Assembly: GCA_016705235.1 (NCBI GenBank)
Contig: JADIYP010000001.1
Coordinates: 1,473,880 to 1,537,879 of the forward strand
DNA: 64,000 bases
Source of the DNA: Candidatus Leptovillus affinis
GTDB taxonomy: Bacteria > Chloroflexota > Anaerolineae > Promineifilales > Promineifilaceae
Reading direction: 5' to 3'
Positions 25,824 through 34,253 of this stretch are shown here, in pieces. The notes under the pieces were generated by a model. The model was given only the letters and a program-made list of their open reading frames with translations, was not told the DNA's origin and did no database searches. A program made the translations under genes and the position numbers. Within the stretch, counting starts at the first letter, position 1, and each line of letters starts with the position of its first letter.

Positions 25824-27032
25824 ATGCACACCCGGTCAAATTCCCACATTTTTGATTATCTGGTCATTGGCAAAGGGCTGATGGGCGCGGCGGCGGCGCG
25901 GTATCTGAGCCAGGTAACGCCCAACGTGGCCCTGGTTGGCCCGGACGAACCGGCCGATTGGGCCAATCATCGCGGCGTTTTCGCCAGTCATTACGACCAG
26001 GGCCGCATCACCCGCCGCCTGAGCGAGGATGCCGTCTGGTCGGCGCTGGCGCAGCGGGCCATCGGCCAGTATGCCTACCTGGAAAAAACCAGCGGCGTGT
26101 TATTTTATTGGCCTGTTGGCGGATTGTATGTCGCGCCGCACGGCCGTGACGCGGCTTATTTGGCCGCTGTGGCGGCTGTCGCTCAGCGGTTTAGCCTGGA
26201 TTTTTCTCTCTACGCTACATCTCTGGAACTGGAACAGGCGGACGGCCGTTTGCAATTTCCACCGAATTGTCATGGCTTGTTAGAACCGCCGCCGGCCGGG
26301 TACATCAATCCGCGTGGGCTGCTGCAAGCCCAGGCGACCATCGCCGCGCAGCAGGGCGTATGGGTGGTGGCCGAGACGGTAACGGCCGTAACCCCCCATG
26401 CCCACGCTGTGGAAATCTTGACCGAAACCGGGCGCGTTTTGTGGGCGCGCAAAACCCTCATCGCCGCCGGAGCCTTTGCCAACTGCTACGATCTGCTGCC
26501 GCGCAAGCTGGATTTGCGCGTAAAAAGCGAGACGATTTTGCTGGCGCGGCTGTCGGAAGCGGAGGCGGCCCGCCTGCGCGGCTTGCCCACCGTGCTGTAC
26601 CAGATTGATTCGCCGGATATCGACAGCATTTATTTGCTGCCGCCGATTGTGTATCCAGACGGCCGTGCTTACCTGAAAATCGGCTGCAACACGCGGACCG
26701 ATCGCTGGCTGCCCAACCTGGAAGCCATGCGCAAGTGGATGATCGCCGGAGACAGCGCCGTCATGGAAGAGCCGATTCGCGCCGCTCTGGAAGAGATGAT
26801 CCCCGGCTTGCAGATTGAGGCCGCCACGACGCACCGCTGCCTGGTGGCTTACACGGCGCACGGCAAACCCTACGTGGATCAACTGACGGATCGTGTGTAT
26901 GTGGCCGCCGGGGGCAATGGCGTATCGGCGAAAAGCTCGGACACGTTGGGCTGGCTGGCGGCTAATTTGATGCAAACCGGCGGCTGGCCGCTGGCGTTTG
27001 AGCGGGCTTTGTTTGAGGCGCGTTTTGTCTGA
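25824..27032 (+). CDS. FAD-dependent amino-acid/sarcosine oxidase-type oxidoreductase
   Basis: The 402-residue protein is of the DAO/SoxA-like type. The dinucleotide site at its N-terminus is slightly unusual, IGKGLMGAAAARYLS in place of GxGxxG. Later it has GYINPRGLLQAQ, LIAAGAFAN, YLLPPIVYPDG and a C-terminal HRCLVAYTAHGKPYVDQL with VYVAAGGNGVSAKSSDTLG, as in N-methyl-tryptophan and sarcosine oxidases. It should oxidise secondary or N-methyl amines with FAD. GGAG ten bases before the ATG at 25824 supports that start over a TTG six codons earlier. The next gene overlaps its end. Confidence 0.85.
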   Translation: MHTRSNSHIFDYLVIGKGLMGAAAARYLSQVTPNVALVGPDEPADWANHRGVFASHYDQGRITRRLSEDAVWSALAQRAIGQYAYLEKTSGVLFYWPVGGLYVAPHGRDAAYLAAVAAVAQRFSLDFSLYATSLELEQADGRLQFPPNCHGLLEPPPAGYINPRGLLQAQATIAAQQGVWVVAETVTAVTPHAHAVEILTETGRVLWARKTLIAAGAFANCYDLLPRKLDLRVKSETILLARLSEAEAARLRGLPTVLYQIDSPDIDSIYLLPPIVYPDGRAYLKIGCNTRTDRWLPNLEAMRKWMIAGDSAVMEEPIRAALEEMIPGLQIEAATTHRCLVAYTAHGKPYVDQLTDRVYVAAGGNGVSAKSSDTLGWLAANLMQTGGWPLAFERALFEARFV

Positions 27033-27597
27033 GCGCGGGCGCTCGCTGCCCTGGTTGGCGCTGCTGCTGCTGGCGGCTCTGGCGATTGGAGCCACCCTCA
27101 TCAGCGCCGGTGTGTTTGATCCGCCGGTGAATGGGGTGATGGTGGGGGAACGGCCGTTGCCATCCCCCTCAACGCTTGCCCCTGACGGCCCGTTCCTGAC
27201 CTGGCTGGACGAACCGTTGCCGACTACCAATTACACCGTGCGCCTGACGGCCGTTCACAAATCCGGCGAACCGGATGTGGCTTATGGCCTGATCATCGGC
27301 GACGCGGTGACGGTGTTGGTTTCGCCGTTGGGGTATGTGACAGTGCGGGTGGGGGAAACGGCCGTGGTGCCCTGGCAGCCCTGGCCGCATGTACACACCG
27401 GCGCAGAACCCAACGAAATCTGGTTGAATGTGGGTGGGGTGGAAGGCAGCGGCGGCGTATCTGTGCGCATCAACCGGGAACTGTTATGGGCTGGCGAAGT
27501 GGGCCACCTGCCCGGCCAGGTGGGGTTGGTAGGAGAAAATTATGGGGATGGAGAAACGGCCGTGGTACAGTGGACTAAATTGGAAGTGCAGGAATAA
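27025..27597 (+). CDS. Uncharacterised membrane-anchored protein with a jelly-roll-like C-terminus
   Basis: I do not recognise a family. A TTG start at 27025 overlaps the preceding stop by 8 bp and gives about 190 residues: a membrane helix or signal anchor (about 8-29: LPWLALLLLAALAIGATLI) and then an all-beta extracytoplasmic region (FLTWLDEPLPTTNYTVRLTA to GETAVVQWTKLEVQE). The final VQWTKLEVQE and the spacing of strands resemble LamG/DUF1080-type jelly-roll domains, so carbohydrate or surface binding is possible. ACGGCCGT sites encode three TAV triplets here. Start choice is uncertain; TTG at 26998 would add nine residues. Confidence 0.6.
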   Translation: MSERGRSLPWLALLLLAALAIGATLISAGVFDPPVNGVMVGERPLPSPSTLAPDGPFLTWLDEPLPTTNYTVRLTAVHKSGEPDVAYGLIIGDAVTVLVSPLGYVTVRVGETAVVPWQPWPHVHTGAEPNEIWLNVGGVEGSGGVSVRINRELLWAGEVGHLPGQVGLVGENYGDGETAVVQWTKLEVQE

Positions 27598-27639
27598 GAC
27601 AGAAGGGAAAGAGACTGGAGAGTGGTGACAGAATCACCA

Positions 27640-27712
27640 TTTCCTCGTAACCGCAGTATCCTGATCGCGTATTTCCCAGAGCGCGGTAAGGATACCGCGG
27701 CTACGAAGTTGA
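27640..27712. repeat. Partial family F-like repeat
   Basis: The stretch from CTCGTAACCGCAGTATCCTG to GGTAAGGATACCGCGGCTAC is the inner part of the family F element in hairpin form, without the GCAGTTTGTCGGA ends. It lies between convergent genes. Confidence 0.65.
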
Positions 27713-27748
27713 AACCACCAATCGTCAATCGTCAATCGTCAATCTTCC

Positions 27749-29422
27749 CTACCGCCCAACGCCCACACTGCCGCCAAAGGCCGCCGACATCTCATCATAA
27801 ATGGCGGCGATACTTGCCTCATCGCCCCGGTAAAAGTTGCCGTTGCCGCTGATGGCCAGTTGGCCTAACACACCTTCGTCGGCGTCACCGCCGTAGGCGA
27901 TGGTGAAAATGGTCGTGTTGTTGCCGGTCGCGGTGTCGATTAACTCCTGATTAAAGCTGTAGCGGTAGCTGCGTGTATCTTGCCCATCGGACAAAACCAC
28001 CATGGCGTTGGTCATGGATGAATTGTTGGTGCGCGCGATACTGGTTGCGCCGTCGCCGATGGCATCGAACAGGGTTGTGTCGCCATTGGCATCCAGATCA
28101 CGAATGGCGTTGGTCAATTTGTTGCGGTTTGGTCCGACTTGAATGCCTTCTACCAACAAGTTTGGTTCGGTGCTGAAGGCGATGATGGTCAGGCGGTCTT
28201 CGTCGCCCATTTGCGCCACAAATTGCACGGCCGCTTCGCGCATGCTGTCGATTTTGCTGCCGCGCATACTGCCGGATGTGTCTAGCAGCATGACCAGATT
28301 CACATCTTTGCGGGCGTTTTGCCAGACATCTTGAATGGCGTAGACGGTTTGCACGTTGGGTTCGCCAAAAATGATGGCCGGTTGGGCCATGTCTACGCCG
28401 TTGTCGGCCGTGAGCGGCGCGGTGATGGGGGTGTTGGCTTTGACGGGGCGCAGGGCGTGGGAAACGGCCGTTACCTGCCCCGCATCACTCAATAAATAAT
28501 CCCGAAACAATTTAGCCGCCTCCTGCTCTGCCGACTGCTGGTTGAGGCAGGCCGGATGGGTGGCCATAAACGTGCCTTCCAACGGATAAATCGGCACGAT
28601 TTCTCCCTGACCGCTGCTTACCGCATCACTCTCATACATCACCGCTGCGCCCAAATAGCTGGGGCCGCGTTCTTGCATGGTGCGCGCCAGCGTGTAGGGG
28701 TCGCTGGCAAACGAGGTCACGGCGCTCTCAAATGCGCCGACGGACGCCTGCACAATCGGCAGGTTGATCTCGTCCACGGTCACGGCTTGCGCCTGCCGCT
28801 GCGCCGACTGCACCAACGCCAGCAGCGTACTCGCGCCTGCGCCGGAAAGACCGGGATGTGTGTGGCTCAGGCGCAAACTGGCGCCGTATTCGCCGCCGGT
28901 GTAGTAATTCCAGGCTGATGGGTCCTGGGCCAGGCTGCCAAAGTCCAGCCAGCCCAGCGCGTACCCAGGCCAGCCCAACGATTCGGCCACATTACGCCAG
29001 GTGGCGATGACCAATGGGCTTTCGGCGATGCTGACGCAGTTGCTCTGATAGGCGTCGTTGCCTTTGTCAGCCAGGACGTTGGTCCAGACCGGGCTGTCGG
29101 GTATCCAGATGGACGGCGGTTCGATGACGCCATTGGCCAGGTCGGTGATGAATTGGCCGGATTCCTGGCCCTGGATTGTGACGTAGACAGGTTGGTCGAC
29201 GGCCGTTTTCGGTTCGCTGGCATTAAACTCGGCGGCGGCCTGGTTCAACCAGGGGACCAGGCTGTTGTTGGCGACCACGGTGACGAGGGTCGCGTTGTTG
29301 GGAATGTTGGGTGTGTCGGGTGTGTCTGATTGGCCGATGCTGCCTAGCTGGCAGGCAACGGCCGTGAGTCCCAACAACCCAACAAACAGCCACAGCCCGC
29401 GATAACGTTGCAAACGTTTCAT
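27749..29422 (-). CDS. Lipoprotein fusing a substrate-binding domain to a VWA domain
   Basis: The 557-residue protein has a lipoprotein signal (LLGLTAVAC, C24). A periplasmic binding protein type II region follows (about 45-360: VTVVANNSLVPWLNQAA, IWIPDSPVW). The C-terminus is a VWA domain with a complete metal site (DTSGSMRGSK, DGATS and SDGQDT). Such SBP-VWA fusions are known but of unknown function; ligand binding would be coupled to metal-dependent protein binding on the cell surface. It follows the SBP-OmpA gene on the same strand with a hairpin repeat (29437-29470) between them, so they likely form one operon whose downstream gene may be expressed at a lower level. Confidence 0.88.
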   Translation of the reverse strand: MKRLQRYRGLWLFVGLLGLTAVACQLGSIGQSDTPDTPNIPNNATLVTVVANNSLVPWLNQAAAEFNASEPKTAVDQPVYVTIQGQESGQFITDLANGVIEPPSIWIPDSPVWTNVLADKGNDAYQSNCVSIAESPLVIATWRNVAESLGWPGYALGWLDFGSLAQDPSAWNYYTGGEYGASLRLSHTHPGLSGAGASTLLALVQSAQRQAQAVTVDEINLPIVQASVGAFESAVTSFASDPYTLARTMQERGPSYLGAAVMYESDAVSSGQGEIVPIYPLEGTFMATHPACLNQQSAEQEAAKLFRDYLLSDAGQVTAVSHALRPVKANTPITAPLTADNGVDMAQPAIIFGEPNVQTVYAIQDVWQNARKDVNLVMLLDTSGSMRGSKIDSMREAAVQFVAQMGDEDRLTIIAFSTEPNLLVEGIQVGPNRNKLTNAIRDLDANGDTTLFDAIGDGATSIARTNNSSMTNAMVVLSDGQDTRSYRYSFNQELIDTATGNNTTIFTIAYGGDADEGVLGQLAISGNGNFYRGDEASIAAIYDEMSAAFGGSVGVGR

Positions 29423-29436
29423 AGTTTGGTCTCCAC

Positions 29437-29470
29437 AGACCCCAAGGGTTTTCCGAAACCCTTGGGGTCT
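29437..29470. repeat. Short CCCTAAGGG-family hairpin between two operon genes
   Basis: AGACCCCAAGGGTTT and AAACCCTTGGGGTCT form a 15-bp stem around 4 nt; both arms carry the same A-to-G type change. It overlies the region just before the SBP-VWA start and could attenuate it. Confidence 0.8.
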
Positions 29471-29485
29471 CTGCTCACTTATTAT

Positions 29486-31114
29486 TTATCGTCCCACCGT
29501 AATCAGGGTCAGTTCCACATAGCGGTCGGCGGCTTGCAGATTCGCATCGCTGGTGTTGCGGTGGTCTTCTGGCGGCAGAGCGGCCTCGATGATGAAGCGG
29601 GCCGGATCAATCCCCTTGCTCACCAAATAATCGACAACTGACTGCGCGCGCCCTTCGGCTACTTCTAAAATATCAGTTTCGGTATAGGGTGGGTTGTTGG
29701 CCGGCCACGCCGAAGAGCCAACCACCTTCAGGAACAAACCGACGCTTTGGGACAATGTGGGCACAACACAATTATCCAAAATGCGCCGCGATTCCAGCGT
29801 TAGCTCAGTCGATTCGGGCAGGAAGGTGAAGGTGCGGCAGGGCAGCACAACCAGAGTTTCTGAAGCGGAAGTGGTGACGCCGCTCAGGTCTAGTTGCTGC
29901 GAAATGGAAAAGGTGTTATTGACCGGGTTGCCGTTGGGCTGCAAGCTGGCTTGCTCGGCGGCGCGGATCACGAAGCCGGGATTGACCAGATTGTCTACTG
30001 TGTCGGAGGGAACGGGTACGTCGGAGGCGGCCCAAACGCGCCGGGCAATGTTAAGCCGGTCGATGATGGGGCGCATGTCGCGCATCACAAAGGCGTTGTC
30101 GCCTAAATCTGCCTGGGCGACGCTTTCTAGCCAGGCGTTAAAATCAGTGCTAGCCGTTTCCGGGTAAACGAAGCTCCAATCGTTGTGGCCCCAGGCGGCA
30201 ATCTGGCTGGCGGCCGTATCAAAATCTTCTACCTGGGCTTTCAGGGTGGCGAACCAGGCATTGTGGAAGTTTTGCACCAGGTCAGGCTGGTTTTGGATGG
30301 AGTCGCGCGAGGTGACAATGGTGTCGATGACGATGCGTAGTTGGGCGGAACTGAGCAGGGGTAGCCCTCCGCTGGATTCGGCGTCGTAGATGTCTGGTTC
30401 CCAACCGGAAACGACGTCGGCCTGCCCGCTGTTGAAGGCGGCGATGGCGTCGGCGACGGTGTCTTGGGGCACCAGGGTGACATCGGAGCGCGGGCTGAGT
30501 TGGGCGATGGAAAGTGTGTAGTAGACGAAGTATTCGCCTACGCTGCCGCGTGAAAAGGCGATGCGCTTGCCCTGCATGTCGTTGATGGTTTCGATGTTGC
30601 GGCCCCAGAGCTGGTCGGCGCCGGCGCTTTCATCGACGATGGCGGTGATGACGCCGGGGCTGGTGAGGGCTACCGAGTCCAGGGTGGTTAGCAGGCAGTC
30701 CCAAACGCCGCTGTTGAGCAGCGCAGTTCGCTGCTCTTCGGAGATTTCATATTTGGGGTCGCCGTCCAGGGCGAAGGGCACGATGCCCAGATGGAAGCCG
30801 TTGGCTTTGTCGATGCCGGCCATTTGCATTTGTTGCAGGGTGAAATAGCTGCCGAAGGCGTCTGCGCCGCAGATGTAGGTGGGCAGGCCATCGTTGGCGT
30901 CGTAGTTGGGACCCCAAATGGGTTCTGGTGATTGGAGATTGGTAGACGGCCGTGTAGGGCTGGCAGTCGTGGCGGCGGTTGTGGCGACCTGGGCTACCGG
31001 CGTGGGGGTAGCGGCGTTGTTGGAGAACATGGTTAAAGCGCCGGCTACACAGGCGATGATAAGGGCCAGGCCGACGATGGCTATAAAAATGACGCGGGTA
31101 CGATCCATTTGCAT
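29486..31114 (-). CDS. Substrate-binding protein fused to an OmpA-like peptidoglycan-binding domain
   Basis: The 542-residue protein has one N-terminal membrane helix (about 7-29), a Thr/Pro-rich linker, an SsuA/NMT1-type substrate-binding domain (about 75-390, with GKRIAFSRGSVGEY and GQADVVSGWEPDI), and a C-terminal OmpA-like domain (about 425-542: FLPESTELTLESRRILDN, AEGRAQSVVDYLVSKGIDPARF). OmpA-like domains bind peptidoglycan, so the receptor would be tethered to membrane and wall. ABC permease genes are not adjacent. Together with the SBP-VWA protein it looks like a surface sensor or assembly module rather than a simple importer. Confidence 0.88.
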   Translation of the reverse strand: MQMDRTRVIFIAIVGLALIIACVAGALTMFSNNAATPTPVAQVATTAATTASPTRPSTNLQSPEPIWGPNYDANDGLPTYICGADAFGSYFTLQQMQMAGIDKANGFHLGIVPFALDGDPKYEISEEQRTALLNSGVWDCLLTTLDSVALTSPGVITAIVDESAGADQLWGRNIETINDMQGKRIAFSRGSVGEYFVYYTLSIAQLSPRSDVTLVPQDTVADAIAAFNSGQADVVSGWEPDIYDAESSGGLPLLSSAQLRIVIDTIVTSRDSIQNQPDLVQNFHNAWFATLKAQVEDFDTAASQIAAWGHNDWSFVYPETASTDFNAWLESVAQADLGDNAFVMRDMRPIIDRLNIARRVWAASDVPVPSDTVDNLVNPGFVIRAAEQASLQPNGNPVNNTFSISQQLDLSGVTTSASETLVVLPCRTFTFLPESTELTLESRRILDNCVVPTLSQSVGLFLKVVGSSAWPANNPPYTETDILEVAEGRAQSVVDYLVSKGIDPARFIIEAALPPEDHRNTSDANLQAADRYVELTLITVGR

Positions 31115-31192
31115 TGCTCTTCTCCTGATAAGAAATTGGCGCAGAAGCGTGGGCGCAGCGGGTGGGCCTTTGCTTCTGAAATTAAACTAGAT

Positions 31193-31253
31193 AGACCCTA
31201 AGGGTTAGGTTTCGAGAAATGCACCCTGGCGTTCGTTTAAACCCTTTGGGTCT
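31193..31253. repeat. CCCTAAGGG-family palindromic element
   Basis: It starts AGACCCTAAGGGTT, ends AAACCCTTTGGGTCT, and has CGAGAA in its core. It lies between the arginine-decarboxylase-like gene's 3' end and the SBP-OmpA start. Confidence 0.8.
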
Positions 31254-31375
31254 CTCGATATAGTCACAAGCTATTTCCAAGATATGGGTGAATTGATAAA
31301 AATTATCCTGATTTGTCTATATTTGCGGGTCCACGTCTGGGTGATATTACGTGAAAACGGCCGTGAAGTTGCGTT

Positions 31376-32815
31376 TTAGATGAGCTGATAACCGAGGTTG
31401 CGCAGGACATCGGCGGTGGTTTGGCCAGGGAGGAGGTCGAATTGGTAACGGCCGTTTTCATCCTTGTACACCACCAACTCCATCGCTTCCGGCAGTACGC
31501 AATGTTTGCTGCCGCGCACCCCGCCCAACATTTCCTGGTACGCGCCAATGCTAAAAAAGCCGATATACAAATTGTCTGTTTCCACCGGCAGATAGAGCGG
31601 CGCGTGGCTCTTTTTCGGCGGATACACATCATCGCTGTCGCAGGTGATGCCGCCAAGCTGCACCCGTTGGAACGGCTTGTCCAGGTGGTTCAGTGGCAGC
31701 ACAATGAAATGTTCGCCCAGCGCCCAACTATCGGGAAACGAACTCATAATCGAACCGTCGATGATGTACCAGGGCGTTTCCGAGTCGTTTTCTTTGTCGG
31801 CGATGATTTTGAAGAGATGCGCGCCATGTTCCGAGGTGGTGTAACGGCCGAATTCACCCATCACGTCTGGCTCTGGCACGTTATACCGGGCGCAGGTTTC
31901 TTTGAGCGTGGTCAGGAGTTGGCGGGTGAAGGCGGCATAGTCAAAATCGAAGTTCAGGGTCATGGCCACGGGCATACCCCCGCCAAAATCGAAGATGGAT
32001 AGGCTGGGGTGGCGCTGGCGCAGTTGGGCGTATAACTCGATGCCCGGTTTCAGGTAGTCGACAAATGAGGCTTTGTCGGTGAGTTGGCTGCCGACCATGT
32101 TGTGGAACAATTTGAGCGTCAGGTTAGGGGCGGCGGCGATGTAGTCGGCCGCTTTCCACATGCTTTTGCTAGCCAGGCCAAAGCGAGAATTGGCGGCGTC
32201 CATTTCGGCCAGGGTGGTATTGGGGCCATAGCTTTTTTGGCGTAAACCGACATCAAATGGGTGGCGGCTGTTTAGGAAGGGAGCGATTTCGCTGAGGTCT
32301 TCGATGACCGGGATGACGTTGGGGTGTTCGTCTTTGAGGCGCAGGATGTTGTCGGCGTAGGTGCTGCCATTGGTTTTGAAACCATTGCACACGATGAGGC
32401 GGTCTTGCGGCAGCAGGCCGCGCCGGATCATCAGGCGAGCGATGTCGACGTCGACGGTGGAGGACATTTCGTGGTGGGCGCCGGCGGCGAGGGTGGTGCG
32501 GACGACTTCTTCGGCGGCGTTGGCTTTGGAGGCGTAGGTGTAGATGAAACGGCCGTGATACCCCACGTCTTCTATCGCTTGCGCAAAAACGCCATTCATA
32601 AACTCAATCTGGCGGCTGATGATCGGCAGGTAGACGATTTCCAGCGGGCTGGGCAGCGTGCGGCCGATGCCTGGGCCGCTGCCGCCCAGAAATAATTGCG
32701 CCAGATCCAGGTCTTCTATGTGGAGACGGCCGTTTCGCGCATTCAAATAGCGGTTAAAGCGAGTGCCTTCCGGGACAGGCTCGGTGCTTTCCCAACCAAC
32801 TACAGGTTGTGTCAT
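31376..32815 (-). CDS. Fold-type III PLP decarboxylase, arginine decarboxylase-like
   Basis: The 479-residue protein has the alanine-racemase-fold decarboxylase signatures: PLP lysine K97 in YTYASKANAAEE, the phosphate-binding FDFGGGMPV, GEFGRYTTS, and the CxSxD substrate loop (GITCDSDDVY) with the C-terminal FFSIGAYQEML. Overall it resembles biosynthetic arginine decarboxylase (SpeA-like) more than DAP decarboxylase, but it is shorter than classic SpeA (about 630 residues). It would make agmatine for polyamines; other amino acids are possible. GGGAG precedes the ATG. It is divergent from the Tat-protein operon. Confidence 0.83.
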   Translation of the reverse strand: MTQPVVGWESTEPVPEGTRFNRYLNARNGRLHIEDLDLAQLFLGGSGPGIGRTLPSPLEIVYLPIISRQIEFMNGVFAQAIEDVGYHGRFIYTYASKANAAEEVVRTTLAAGAHHEMSSTVDVDIARLMIRRGLLPQDRLIVCNGFKTNGSTYADNILRLKDEHPNVIPVIEDLSEIAPFLNSRHPFDVGLRQKSYGPNTTLAEMDAANSRFGLASKSMWKAADYIAAAPNLTLKLFHNMVGSQLTDKASFVDYLKPGIELYAQLRQRHPSLSIFDFGGGMPVAMTLNFDFDYAAFTRQLLTTLKETCARYNVPEPDVMGEFGRYTTSEHGAHLFKIIADKENDSETPWYIIDGSIMSSFPDSWALGEHFIVLPLNHLDKPFQRVQLGGITCDSDDVYPPKKSHAPLYLPVETDNLYIGFFSIGAYQEMLGGVRGSKHCVLPEAMELVVYKDENGRYQFDLLPGQTTADVLRNLGYQLI

Positions 32816-32860
32816 AGATGTTTCTCCCAGTTGCAGAATGTAAAAGCATTGTATTTGCTC

Positions 32861-32920
32861 AGACCCTAAGGGTTTGCTCTCGAGAAGTTTATTCCCCCGG
32901 AACTCAAACCCTTAGGGTCT
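32861..32920. repeat. CCCTAAGGG-family palindromic element
   Basis: AGACCCTAAGGGTTT and AAACCCTTAGGGTCT flank a core with CTCGAGAAG. It is in the divergent gap upstream of the decarboxylase. Confidence 0.88.
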
Positions 32921-33040
32921 TCCCAGAGAAACCTGAGCAGATACAAAACATTATACAAGAGAACAAAACGGGATCATAACTCAGGGCACACAAACAACCG
33001 GTCAATTAAAAAACAGACTGCTGTTCGATTTCATTTGTCA

Positions 33041-33076
33041 ACGACCAATCTTTCGTCTTAACGACAAATTCTTCGT
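33041..33076 (+). promoter_or_regulatory. Two phased operator-like dyads
   Basis: ACGA-N8-TCGT occurs at 33041-33056 and again at 33061-33076, exactly 20 bp (about two helical turns) apart, inside a direct repeat (AACGACCAATCTTTCGT and AACGACAAATTCTTCGT). They lie about 60-90 bp upstream of the predicted transcription start of the Tat-protein operon, an activator-like position. Confidence 0.55.
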
Positions 33077-33098
33077 GGATGGCGCAGCCAACTACGCA

Positions 33099-33127
33099 TT
33101 GTCAGGCATGGGCGAGCATAGTATAGT
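33099..33127 (+). promoter_or_regulatory. Predicted strong sigma-70 promoter of the Tat-protein operon
   Basis: TTGTCA at 33099-33104 and TATAGT at 33122-33127 are separated by 17 bases; each hexamer matches consensus at five of six positions. The start codon is 48 bases downstream. Confidence 0.7.
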
Positions 33128-33174
33128 TAGCGGCGTCATCAATCAATACCAGACAAAAATCAGGAGGAATTGAC

Positions 33175-33888
33175 ATGACACACCCTGATAACTCACAAGA
33201 ATCAAAACAAGAACACGACCCTGAATTGTCGTCTATCTCCCGACGGAAGGCGTTGAAAATTTTGGCTGCGGCTGCGGGTACGGTCACTCTGAGCAGCGTG
33301 ATGGGGCAGTGGATGAAGCCTGTCTTGCGCGTCGGGGTGCTGCCGGCACATGCTCAAACATCCGGTTTGCCAACCTCTCCTCCGACGACCACACCCACCA
33401 GTACGGCAACCAGCACACCTACTAGCACACCCACGGCCACGCCTACCAGCACACCAACGCCCACGGCCACAGCGACCCCGCAAGTTATCCAGGGCTTACT
33501 GGGCGTTGTTTTGGATTGGGGGTTTGAGGTGGGCGAGATTGATTTGGACCTGGAAGTGTTTGATCCAGGCGACAACACCTGGGCCACGCCTGCCAATCTG
33601 ACTACCCTGACGCTGGTACATAGCGGCGACGCCGGTTTGGCCGGCTCTGGTGTGGAGACTGTAGATTCGACGACCGGCGTCGTGGCGGGAACTTACCAGA
33701 TTTGGCTGCGAGTCATTTCGACCAACTCCCAGCAGGGTTTTCTGATTTTTGCTTCCATTGATGTGACGGCCAATGCAACCAATGAAAATCGGGGGATTTC
33801 GTTTGACGCGCCCCCGGCCAGCAACAGCACCATCCACGTCGCCGATGTGACGTATCCGGCCGGGACGATTAGCTGGTTGATTCCCTGA
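33175..33888 (+). CDS. Tat-exported protein with Thr/Pro stalk and beta domain, unknown family
   Basis: The 237-residue protein has a twin-arginine signal (SISRRKALKILAAAAG, residues 20-35) and a likely cleavage after AHA near residue 60. A long stalk of Pro/Thr/Ala (about 64-101) is followed by a domain of about 130 residues rich in beta strands (GLLGVVLDWGFEVGEIDLDL to YPAGTISWLIP). I recognise no family for the domain. AGGAGG sits seven bases before the ATG. A strong promoter and tandem dyads precede it, and it is followed 86 bp later by the PqqD-HprK-nucleotidyltransferase genes, making it the obvious candidate target of that system; this last point is inference. Tat export suggests it folds or receives a modification before export. 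Confidence 0.75.
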   Translation: MTHPDNSQESKQEHDPELSSISRRKALKILAAAAGTVTLSSVMGQWMKPVLRVGVLPAHAQTSGLPTSPPTTTPTSTATSTPTSTPTATPTSTPTPTATATPQVIQGLLGVVLDWGFEVGEIDLDLEVFDPGDNTWATPANLTTLTLVHSGDAGLAGSGVETVDSTTGVVAGTYQIWLRVISTNSQQGFLIFASIDVTANATNENRGISFDAPPASNSTIHVADVTYPAGTISWLIP

Positions 33889-33974
33889 GTGGGGATTGGC
33901 GAATATCCAATTCTTTGGCGGTTAGGGCACAGACGCCAATTCTGAGTGACGCTTAAATTTCTTGAAGGCATGGA

Positions 33975-34253
33975 TTGAGAGTGGATTTGCAAAAACGGCC
34001 GTTACCCACCCCCAACTTTCGCATCGAAACTCTGGACGGCGAACTCCTGTTGTTTAACCCGGCCAGCGACCAGATTTTGCAAACCAACCAGAGCGGCGCG
34101 TTGGTCTGGCAGTTGTGCGACGGCCGTCGCACCATCGCCGACATCACCGCCATTCTGGCCGCCGCTTACCCCGACGACGCGCTAGCCATCACCACCGACG
34201 TACCCGACATTCTGGCCAGTTTTGCCAGCCACGGAGCCATTCATTGGCAATGA
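33975..34253 (+). CDS. PqqD-like protein (RiPP-recognition-element type)
   Basis: The 92-residue protein has the PqqD pattern: RIETLDGELLLFNPASDQILQTNQSGALVWQLCDG, then RTIADITAILAAAYP, and a C-terminal helix. PqqD domains bind leader peptides of ribosomal peptides and hand them to modifying enzymes. The TTG at 33975 lies six bases after GAAGG and is preferred to the GTG at 33981. Its stop overlaps the next ATG by 4 bp (ATGA). Combination with an HprK-like kinase and a nucleotidyltransferase matches what I recall from TIGRFAMs as the uncharacterised HPr-rel-A system. Confidence 0.82.
   Translation: MRVDLQKRPLPTPNFRIETLDGELLLFNPASDQILQTNQSGALVWQLCDGRRTIADITAILAAAYPDDALAITTDVPDILASFASHGAIHWQ

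Noticed and set aside
29437..29470. Hairpin taken as a simple terminator ending the SBP-OmpA gene
   Set aside because: It belongs to the dispersed palindromic family and has no T-run; both genes are probably in one operon, so attenuation is the most that can be said.
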